Origin: a virus
DNA: 24,836 nt
Virus record (IMG/VR): IMGVR_UViG_3300045999_005206
Location: 1 to 24,836 of that record
Direction: 5' to 3' (one strand)
Part shown: piece by piece, positions 1 to 4,906 of the stretch
How the letters are laid out: each line of letters opens with the position of its first letter
Position numbering within the stretch: position 1 is the stretch's first letter
The notes under the pieces: generated by a model
Databases searched by the model: none
What the model was told of the DNA's origin: nothing
The model's input: only the letters and a program-made list of their open reading frames with translations
Made by a program: the position numbers and the translations under genes

Positions 1-1
1 G

Positions 2-145
2 GAGATACCACTAACATACACCCTCTCACTTAAAGTAAAACTTGAAGTAAATCTTGCATTAACAGTAACGGTGACAGTAACAGTAACCGTTATTGCTATG
101 CAGTCATCACAAAGCACCCAAGTGTATGAGCCGTCATACAATTAA
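2..145 (+). CDS. C-terminal end of a + strand gene of unknown function (partial, runs in from the left edge)
   Basis: An open frame enters at base 2 and ends at a TAA at 143-145, giving 47 residues. The visible piece is strongly beta-like, with alternating polar and hydrophobic residues (for example LSLKVKLEVNLALT followed by five TV pairs), and it ends in a polar tail, QVYEPSYN. The TV run comes from short ACAGTAAC-type DNA repeats at 62-87. The stop lies 29 bases before a strong bidirectional hairpin and faces the end of the - strand gene at 227, which fits a convergent gene pair. No catalytic motif is visible. A beta-rich virion or fibre protein is one possibility. The same repeat also reads as TV on the - strand, but that frame has no ATG. 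Confidence 0.55.
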   Translation, partial: EIPLTYTLSLKVKLEVNLALTVTVTVTVTVIAMQSSQSTQVYEPSYN

Positions 146-174
146 ATCCATGGACAGTAGGATCTTGGTAGAAG

Positions 175-212
175 AAAGGACTGATCACAGCAGAAGCTAT
201 AATCAGTCCTTT
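175..212. terminator. Bidirectional rho-independent terminator between convergent genes
   Basis: An 11-bp perfect inverted repeat is visible: AAAGGACTGAT at 175-185 and ATCAGTCCTTT at 202-212, with a 16-base loop that can itself pair (AGC/GCT). Read on the - strand the stem is followed by TTTCTTC; read on the + strand it ends in TTT. It lies 14 bases past the stop of the - strand gene and 29 bases past the stop of the + strand gene, so it can end both transcripts. Confidence 0.8.
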
Positions 213-226
213 AGAGGTAAAGCTGT

Positions 227-550
227 TTACACAGCTTCCACCCAGAACATTCCGGTGGGATTCCCCTCCTTATCAAGGACAGGGGAATCTGAGAACTGGA
301 AACCCTGGATAGGGTGACCAGAGCCAGATTTGAGAAGCTTTTCTTTAATCTTCTCAAAGTCCGGATCTCCTTCACGGAGAGGCTGGTCATCCTTGTCTCT
401 AAGACATAGGATACCAAAGGTGACAGGGTTCTGCTTGCGAACCTTCACCGTGAAGCCGTGAAGAGTTGCTTCTTTAGAAGACAACAGGTCATCAGTCACA
501 ATAATCATAGATTTAGTGACTTTGCGGAAGAAAACTTTGTTTTTTGCCAT
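227..550 (-). CDS. Small conserved-looking phage protein of unknown function
   Basis: This 107-residue protein is the only complete gene on the - strand. It begins MAKNKVFFRKV and alternates short beta-type stretches (SMIIVTDDLL, GFTVKVRK, PVTFGILCL) with a charged helix near residues 60-73, ending in a beta-rich tail (PTGMFWVEAV). No signal peptide, membrane segment or catalytic motif is seen. Its ATG is preceded by an AT-rich leader, and the bases ATATACTATGGCAA across the start are identical to those at the major capsid gene start. It is read divergently from the late operon out of the G-rich region 551-892 and ends at a hairpin terminator. It may belong to a different expression class from the late genes. 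A nucleic-acid-binding role is possible but unsupported. Confidence 0.75.
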   Translation of the reverse strand: MAKNKVFFRKVTKSMIIVTDDLLSSKEATLHGFTVKVRKQNPVTFGILCLRDKDDQPLREGDPDFEKIKEKLLKSGSGHPIQGFQFSDSPVLDKEGNPTGMFWVEAV

Positions 551-892
551 AGTATATATTTAATTAAAGGTTTTATCTAGGGGGAGCATTGACGCTAAAT
601 GGTAGCTGGGGAGCGGAATTTGGGGACCCACTCACAACGCCATATATAAAATGGATATAGGTACCAGGGGGGATGTTTACACTAATTGAGATAGGGTGGG
701 GGTGTTTGATAAGGTACCCTAAAAAATAAACCCCACCAGTCAAGGTAGGGTTCTCACATCTCTGATAAAGACCATGTCATTCTTTATATAGGGATGTATT
801 GCAAATATAGTAACCCAGGTTGATTAATAAAAAATAAACTTTTTTAATTTAAACTTTAATTGTATGTTTGTGTAACCAATTTAAAAACCATC
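551..892. promoter_or_regulatory. Non-coding divergent control region rich in G-runs
   Basis: No convincing gene occupies these roughly 340 bases, which separate the - strand gene at 550 from the + strand operon starting at 893. The + strand carries a cluster of G-runs unusual for this AT-rich sequence: 580-584, 608-611, 622-625, 667-672, 694-696 and 698-702. Two GGTACC palindromes sit at 660-665 and 713-718. The right half (about 820-892) turns very AT-rich, as expected for a promoter and A-rich leader, and TTGCAAATATAGTAA near 799-813 resembles the promoter-like motifs upstream of late genes. It must hold divergent promoters. An origin or packaging site is possible but not shown. Confidence 0.6.
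695..737. repeat. Imperfect inverted repeat / stem-loop in the divergent region
   Basis: GGTGGGG at 695-701 can pair with CCCCACC at 731-737, and TTT/AAA next to the arms may extend the stem with bulges. The 29-base loop contains a GGTACC palindrome. A competing pairing of ACCCT (716-720) with AGGGT (747-751) is possible. The function is unknown; a regulatory fold or protein-binding site is plausible. Confidence 0.4.
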
Positions 893-1195
893 ATGTCAGA
901 AGAAACAGTTCAAGAACAAGCTACCCTCTCTAAAGAAGAGATGGCACAGCGTAGACAAGAGATCACAAACTTTTACAGAGAGAGCATTGAGCATCTGAGA
1001 GTCCAGAAGGAGTATGAAGAACTCTTACTTGGTGTGGAAGAAGCTAGGGCTAAGAGAATCCAGATTCAACTTGAGTTGGCTAGATTCTATGCTTCTCAGG
1101 AAGAGCCTAGTGAAGCCGGTGCAGACTTTGAAAGAGCTCAAGGACTTGAAGAAGATCTTCCTCAACCTAAGAGGACTTTGAAAAGAACAGAGTAA
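893..1195 (+). CDS. Small charged coiled-coil protein, unknown function
   Basis: I start the gene at the ATG at 893 (MSEETVQEQ), giving 100 residues. The upstream in-frame ATG at 860 would add an unlikely MYVCVTNLKTI segment from the AT-rich leader, whereas the 893 start follows TTTAAAAACCATC, like other leaders in this window. The protein is almost wholly charged helix: residues about 10-65 form a probable coiled coil (EEMAQRRQEITNFY, HLRVQKEYEELL, EARAKRIQIQLELARFY). An acidic then basic tail (EEDLPQPKRTLKRTE) follows. It opens the + strand operon and lies 6 bases before the next gene. No enzymatic motif is seen. It could be a small scaffold or regulatory subunit. Confidence 0.7.
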   Translation: MSEETVQEQATLSKEEMAQRRQEITNFYRESIEHLRVQKEYEELLLGVEEARAKRIQIQLELARFYASQEEPSEAGADFERAQGLEEDLPQPKRTLKRTE

Positions 1196-1201
1196 TTCTC
1201 T

Positions 1202-1573
1202 ATGGCAGTTGTCAACAGAGTAGAAGAGAAAGTAAAGGTTAGTATTAATGATACCATTCAGTATCAGATACTAACCTATTGCTTTTTCAGAGATGTTCAG
1301 ATTAGTGCATCTGATCTGAAGTGTTTGGCTGAACTTGCCAAAGCCGGGAGTGTTGAGCTTACCCAGTTCTGTAAAGAAATGACTGACAAGGATATTTTTA
1401 AAAGTCCACAGTCAGCAAGAAATGCAATAGCCAAGGCAGAAAAAAAGAACCTGGTTATAAAGAATGGGGTGAACAAGAAAAAGATTTCAATCAACCCGGC
1501 CATGAATGTTCAGACCAAAGGTTATGTTTTACTTGATTATAAGATATTAGGAAGTGAAACCCAAGAGTCATAA
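1202..1573 (+). CDS. Winged-helix-like putative DNA-binding protein
   Basis: This is a 123-residue protein. The middle and C-terminal parts read like a helix-turn-helix with a wing: helices at about 38-50 (ASDLKCLAELAKAG) and 52-62, a likely recognition helix with SPQSARNAIAKAEKKN (about 70-85), then a basic wing NGVNKKKISINP (about 89-100) and a C-terminal strand. This arrangement resembles winged-helix proteins common near the packaging genes of Bacteroidota phages. Its end overlaps the next gene, HU/IHF-like, by 20 bases, so the two are probably translationally coupled and may act on the same DNA. A transcription or replication regulator is the best guess; the fold assignment is by eye only. 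Confidence 0.6.
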   Translation: MAVVNRVEEKVKVSINDTIQYQILTYCFFRDVQISASDLKCLAELAKAGSVELTQFCKEMTDKDIFKSPQSARNAIAKAEKKNLVIKNGVNKKKISINPAMNVQTKGYVLLDYKILGSETQES

Positions 1574-1943
1574 AACATTTAAGGAGGGCATTGCAGAACA
1601 AGTAGGTGTCCACCAAACAGTGGTTGATGACTTTATAGATTTTTATTATTCAAAGGTCCGGAAGAATCTTTCAGATCTTACATTCCCTAGTGTCACAGTT
1701 GCCGGCTTAGGTACATTCCAGATTAGGAAAGGAAAACTTAAGAAAGCAATCAAGAAGAATCAAGACATCATAGGGAACCTACAAAAAAGAACATATGATG
1801 GCTTTGAGAAACATCTGGCTATAGCTGATAAGGTTAAGCTTATGGAGAAAGCCATGGATATGATGAATGAGATTGAGGAGAAGAAGAAAGAATTTAAAAG
1901 GAAGAAAAATGAAAATAAAACAAATAATCAAAGCAATCCGTAA
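1554..1943 (+). CDS. HU/IHF-family DNA-bending-like protein, divergent
   Basis: This 129-residue protein starts at a GTG that overlaps the previous gene. The N-terminal half matches the HU/IHF fold: a helical pair (about 7-38, with VVDDFIDFYYSKVRKNL) followed by VTVAGLGTFQIRKGKLKK at 47-64, where GLGTF corresponds to the family signature. After this the usual arm with an R-N-P-x-T-G tip is absent. It is replaced by a basic stretch and a helix rich in Lys and Glu to the end, so the DNA contact must differ from bacterial HU. crAss-like phages also encode IHF-like proteins. It probably binds or bends phage DNA near packaging or gene control sites. The next gene starts 35 bases before its end. 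Confidence 0.72.
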   Translation: MKPKSHKTFKEGIAEQVGVHQTVVDDFIDFYYSKVRKNLSDLTFPSVTVAGLGTFQIRKGKLKKAIKKNQDIIGNLQKRTYDGFEKHLAIADKVKLMEKAMDMMNEIEEKKKEFKRKKNENKTNNQSNP

Positions 1944-2229
1944 TGCGGATCAGATTGTTGAAGGTATCAGCAACACAATATTTAAAAAGGAACATGTTGA
2001 ACTCATTGCTAATGAAAGATGGAAGATCTGTAAGAAGTGTGAGTTTATAGATCCTGTAGGTGATAAATGTGTGGCACCAGGTACTCAACCATGCTGTGGT
2101 GAATGTGGATGCAGCCTGGCATTCAAACTTAGAGCTTTATCAGCCTCATGTCCTAAAGACAAATGGACAGAGATCATCACTGATGAAGAAGAAGATAAAC
2201 TCATTAACAGATTAGAAAATGGCAATTAG
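1909..2229 (+). CDS. Cysteine-rich putative zinc-binding protein
   Basis: I chose the ATG at 1909 (MKIKQIIKAIRN), giving 106 residues; an upstream ATG at 1867 adds only an Arg/Lys-rich stretch that overlaps the HU-like coding frame. Residues 1-36 are helical. Residues 38-85 carry eight cysteines: C41-x2-C44, C54, C62-C63, C66-x-C68 and C81, within the context WKICKKC, PCCGECGC and SCPKDKW. This pattern indicates one or two structural zinc sites. I recall similar small proteins in Bacteroidota phages, without a known function. It is overlapped by 35 bases at the front and 11 at the back, so it is part of a coupled operon with the HU-like and nuclease genes. A DNA-related adaptor role is inferred from this setting only. 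Confidence 0.75.
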   Translation: MKIKQIIKAIRNADQIVEGISNTIFKKEHVELIANERWKICKKCEFIDPVGDKCVAPGTQPCCGECGCSLAFKLRALSASCPKDKWTEIITDEEEDKLINRLENGN

Positions 2230-3028
2230 TTTTAAAGAAGACGGGCACGTCTACCAAAGCACTGATGGTGAAGACATCAAGTGGCTTAGTGTAACTTCTT
2301 TTATAGGGATGTTCAAACAGAAGTTTGATGCAACATCCCAGGCAAAGAAATCTGCTAAGAATAAAAACTCTAAGTGGTATGGCATGGACCCAGCTGATAT
2401 TGTTAAGGCTTGGGATGCTGAAACAGAAAGAGCTATCAAGCTTGGTAACTGGTACCACAGCCAAAGAGAGAATGATATCCTAGATTTCCAGACTATTCAA
2501 AGAGAAGGTGTTGAGATACCTATCATCAAACCCCTTATAGAAGATGGGATTAAGATAGCTCCCAACCAGAAGCTTACAGATGGTATGTATCCTGAGCATC
2601 TTGTTTATCTGAAGTCAGCCGGCCTATGTGGCCAGGCAGATCTTGTAGAGATCATAGATGGTACTATCAACATCACAGACTACAAGACTAACAAAGAAAT
2701 TAAGGAGTCTGGGTTTACAAACTGGGAGGGAATCACCTCCAAGATGTATCACCCTATAAGCCATTTGGATGATTGTAATCTAAACCACTATAACCTACAG
2801 TTGAGTATTTATGCCTATATTATTAAAAAGCACAACCCAACTTTCAAGATAGGAAGACTTACTATCCAGCATGTTAAGTTCAAACAGATTGGTACAGACT
2901 CTAAAGGTTATCCAATCAATGAGCATGTTAACGGTGAACCTGTGATAGAAGACATCAAGATGTACAATCTCCCATATCTTAAGGATGAGGTTACAAGTTT
3001 AATAATGTGGCTAAAAGATAAAAAATGA
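2219..3028 (+). CDS. PD-(D/E)XK superfamily nuclease (RecB/Cas4-like)
   Basis: This is a 269-residue protein. The catalytic core is visible: YPEH near 122-125, GQAD with D141, ITDYKTNK with D154 and K156 (the D-x-K motif), and a QxxxY helix at Q194-Y198 (NLQLSIYAY). This order of motifs is typical of the RecB/Cas4 branch of PD-(D/E)XK nucleases, which cut DNA using bound metal ions. No cysteine cluster of the Cas4 iron-sulfur type is seen, so it is closer to a plain RecB-like exonuclease. It sits between a zinc-type protein and unknown genes, in a chain of overlapping reading frames leading to the terminase. Roles in recombination, processing of replicated DNA before packaging, or host DNA breakdown are possible. 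Confidence 0.85.
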   Translation: MAISFKEDGHVYQSTDGEDIKWLSVTSFIGMFKQKFDATSQAKKSAKNKNSKWYGMDPADIVKAWDAETERAIKLGNWYHSQRENDILDFQTIQREGVEIPIIKPLIEDGIKIAPNQKLTDGMYPEHLVYLKSAGLCGQADLVEIIDGTINITDYKTNKEIKESGFTNWEGITSKMYHPISHLDDCNLNHYNLQLSIYAYIIKKHNPTFKIGRLTIQHVKFKQIGTDSKGYPINEHVNGEPVIEDIKMYNLPYLKDEVTSLIMWLKDKK

Positions 3029-3255
3029 GTGGACAGTATAAATGGCCGTCAGGATATAAAGGTCCAGTTCATGCAACAATGGACCTATCTGAATACACCC
3101 ATACTGTTCACATAATAAGAGAAGATGAAACTGAGGTATTAAATGTACTGATTTACTATGAAACTTTGGATTTTACAATGCCAGATCATTATAAATCAGG
3201 CACTTGCACGTCTCAGTTAAAGTACAACTTTAAGTATAAAGAAGATGCTGATTAG
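3025..3255 (+). CDS. Small protein of unknown function
   Basis: This is a 76-residue protein beginning MSGQYKWPSGYKGP. Its ATG overlaps the stop of the nuclease gene (ATGA), and its own end overlaps the next start by 11 bases. The sequence is beta-like (TVHIIREDETEVLNVLIYYETLDF) with a single cysteine and no recognised motif. The overlaps argue that it is really translated as part of the pre-packaging operon. I do not recognise the family. Confidence 0.6.
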   Translation: MSGQYKWPSGYKGPVHATMDLSEYTHTVHIIREDETEVLNVLIYYETLDFTMPDHYKSGTCTSQLKYNFKYKEDAD

Positions 3256-3763
3256 ACTATTTGACATACAAAATGGGAAAGTTATCCCAACAGAACATTG
3301 TTACACAATAGATTTCTTGAAGGTAATCATGGATGAATACCCAGATACCTACCTGAATGTGTACCAATATCTTTACTATATGACATGCCCAAACCCAGAT
3401 CTTAACCCATTCTTCAATCTTCCGGAACATGAAAAGGAAGATATCATAGTAGAAGAGATTAAGATGCAGGAATCACCGGAAGATCCTATGATCTTGAAGG
3501 CTTTGGCCATGTGTTCTAAACTATATGAAACCCCTACTACCAGAGCATATAAAGGTATTAAGGCTATGCTTGACAGATTAGCTCGGTACATGGAGACAAC
3601 ATCCATTGAGCATGGTAGAGATGGTAACATTAACTCATTAGTGAATGCTGCTGCTAAGTTTGAGCAAATCAGACAATCTTACAAAGGAGCATTCAATGAC
3701 ATGAAACAAGAGCAAGAGAGTGTTGTCCGTGGTGGACAAGGTTTAGCATATGATCAGTTATGA
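3245..3763 (+). CDS. Helical protein of unknown function near the packaging genes
   Basis: This is a 172-residue, mostly helical protein. Residues 20-50 (DFLKVIMDEYPDTYLNVYQY) and 70-110 are hydrophobic and acidic helices. Residues 105-160 are polar helices (KGIKAMLDRLARYME, NSLVNAAAKFEQIRQSYKGA), ending with a flexible Gly/Gln tail. The fold type and position, three genes upstream of the large terminase, make a small-terminase or other packaging adaptor role conceivable, but I see no helix-turn-helix that would support it. It overlaps its neighbours by 11 and 4 bases. The repeated polar helices could form an oligomer. Confidence 0.7.
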   Translation: MLIRLFDIQNGKVIPTEHCYTIDFLKVIMDEYPDTYLNVYQYLYYMTCPNPDLNPFFNLPEHEKEDIIVEEIKMQESPEDPMILKALAMCSKLYETPTTRAYKGIKAMLDRLARYMETTSIEHGRDGNINSLVNAAAKFEQIRQSYKGAFNDMKQEQESVVRGGQGLAYDQL

Positions 3764-4392
3764 GTCAGTTGAATGCAAACATACCATACACAGAGTGCAT
3801 TATCAGAAAAGAATGGATAGGCATGGAAGACACTCCTGGTTTTATATTTGGGGTTAAGTCTTTAATCAACCATCCCTTATTGTTTCACTTTCAGACAAAC
3901 TTTGGTGCTGTAGTTTGGAACCTTCCTATATCAGCATTCTATCATAAAGAGGGTTATGATGTTTTATCAACTGATGAGCAGAAAAGACTATCTCTATTAG
4001 AGAGTTGGGACTGTCAATCCTCAGCTATATGTGTTTTATCATTTCATTTCTTACAACACAAGAGGGTAGATGTATTCTGCCGTGATGGGCAATGGAGATC
4101 TGGGATATATCTGTTCACAATAGATGACTACCCTACAGATCCCAACACTGTGAATACAGGATATTCTGCAGATATGGATTCAAAGTGTTTTCATTTCATT
4201 GCATTAGATGATGGTAACTTCTGTGTTCAGCCTAACAACTTAATCAGATGGCATAACCCTGACTTTATCAAACCTTATGATAAAGAGAATCCACCAAAGT
4301 TTAAAATAAAAGCAGATAGATTGTCAAGTGAGGATATTGACATGACATATGCTAAGAGTCCTTATTATATTTACAGAGCAGAAAACTTATAA
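3760..4392 (+). CDS. Conserved-looking phage protein of unknown function
   Basis: This 210-residue protein reads as a mixed alpha/beta globular protein with many aromatic residues. Notable stretches are ECIIRKEWIGMED (about 12-24), FGAVVWNLPISAFYH, and a C-terminal half with SKCFHFIALDDGNFCVQPNN (about 144-163) followed by RWHNPDF. No known catalytic motif, signal peptide or membrane helix is seen. It is linked by an ATGA overlap to the gene before and a TAATG overlap to the gene after. I do not recognise a named family, though similar proteins seem to occur beside terminase genes in large Bacteroidota phages. Confidence 0.7.
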   Translation: MSQLNANIPYTECIIRKEWIGMEDTPGFIFGVKSLINHPLLFHFQTNFGAVVWNLPISAFYHKEGYDVLSTDEQKRLSLLESWDCQSSAICVLSFHFLQHKRVDVFCRDGQWRSGIYLFTIDDYPTDPNTVNTGYSADMDSKCFHFIALDDGNFCVQPNNLIRWHNPDFIKPYDKENPPKFKIKADRLSSEDIDMTYAKSPYYIYRAENL

Positions 4393-4634
4393 TGGAACAT
4401 AAAAAAGTAGCAGAAGAGATTTATGAAAGCATGTACAGTGTCACACCTGACACATTGGCTTGGGGCACCAGACATAACATTGCTTTAGCTGCGTCAAAGA
4501 AACTGGTGCATAAAATTTGTACAGTATTACCATCATATCCGTGTGATGAAACAGATGTTCAGTCTCATAGAGGTGAGATTGACTGTGCAATTAAAAACTG
4601 GAAGAAAGTAAAAGACCAACTAGATAACATATGA
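4392..4634 (+). CDS. Small helical protein of unknown function
   Basis: This 80-residue protein is predicted mostly helical: residues 2-16 (EHKKVAEEIYESMYS), 27-43 (NIALAASKKLVHKICT) and 60-78. It overlaps the upstream gene by one base (TAATG) and the GroES-like gene downstream by four (ATGA), so it is probably translated together with the co-chaperonin and terminase. No motif is recognised. It could be a small packaging or regulatory subunit. Confidence 0.6.
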   Translation: MEHKKVAEEIYESMYSVTPDTLAWGTRHNIALAASKKLVHKICTVLPSYPCDETDVQSHRGEIDCAIKNWKKVKDQLDNI

Positions 4635-4906
4635 CAACACAAACAGTAGTTCCCGTAGGGAAGAAAGTATTGATCAAGCAAAAAGAAGCTGAGATGTATT
4701 ACCCAGGCACCAACATTATGATACCTGAAACAGCTAGAAAGAAAGAATGTAAAGGTACAGTTGTAGGTGTAGGTGGTGAAGTAACTGAAATTAGTGTAGA
4801 TGATTACATCATGTATGCTGATTATGCTGTACCAACATCATTAATTCACAACGGTGAAGAGCATCTTCTTATTAATGCTGGAGATGTTTTTGTGATCTTT
4901 AGGTAA
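4631..4906 (+). CDS. GroES-like 10-kDa co-chaperonin
   Basis: At 91 residues it has the usual GroES length. The order of elements matches the family: an N-terminal strand KKVLIKQKEAE (about 11-21), a mobile-loop region GTNIMIPETARKK (26-38) holding the GroEL-contacting hydrophobics IMI, KGTVVGVGG (about 41-49), a VDDYIMYADYA strand pair, and a C-terminal HLLINAGDVFVIF. Such proteins cap the GroEL ring; phages such as T4 (gp31) use them to fold their capsid protein with host GroEL. Its place directly before TerL, portal and capsid genes suits a role in folding large virion proteins. No GroEL homologue is seen in the window. It joins its neighbours by 4- and 1-base overlaps. Confidence 0.88.
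   Translation: MTTQTVVPVGKKVLIKQKEAEMYYPGTNIMIPETARKKECKGTVVGVGGEVTEISVDDYIMYADYAVPTSLIHNGEEHLLINAGDVFVIFR

Noticed and set aside
1-141. - strand open frame reading TVTVTV at the left edge
   Set aside because: It has no ATG, is bounded by a stop at 142-144, and lies behind the hairpin terminator; the + frame ending at 145 explains the same repeat better.
93-317. + strand 74-residue open frame
   Set aside because: It crosses the bidirectional terminator and runs antisense to the real - strand gene; its composition is not protein-like.
551-859. Possible tRNA or small RNA in the G-rich gap
   Set aside because: No cloverleaf or T-loop consensus could be assembled by eye; only short stems were found.
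860-892. Upstream ATG for the first operon gene
   Set aside because: The added residues derive from the AT-rich leader, and the ATG at 893 has the A-rich leader seen at other starts.
2219-3028. Cas4 identity for the nuclease
   Set aside because: The nuclease motifs fit, but the cysteine cluster for an iron-sulfur centre and any CRISPR context are missing.
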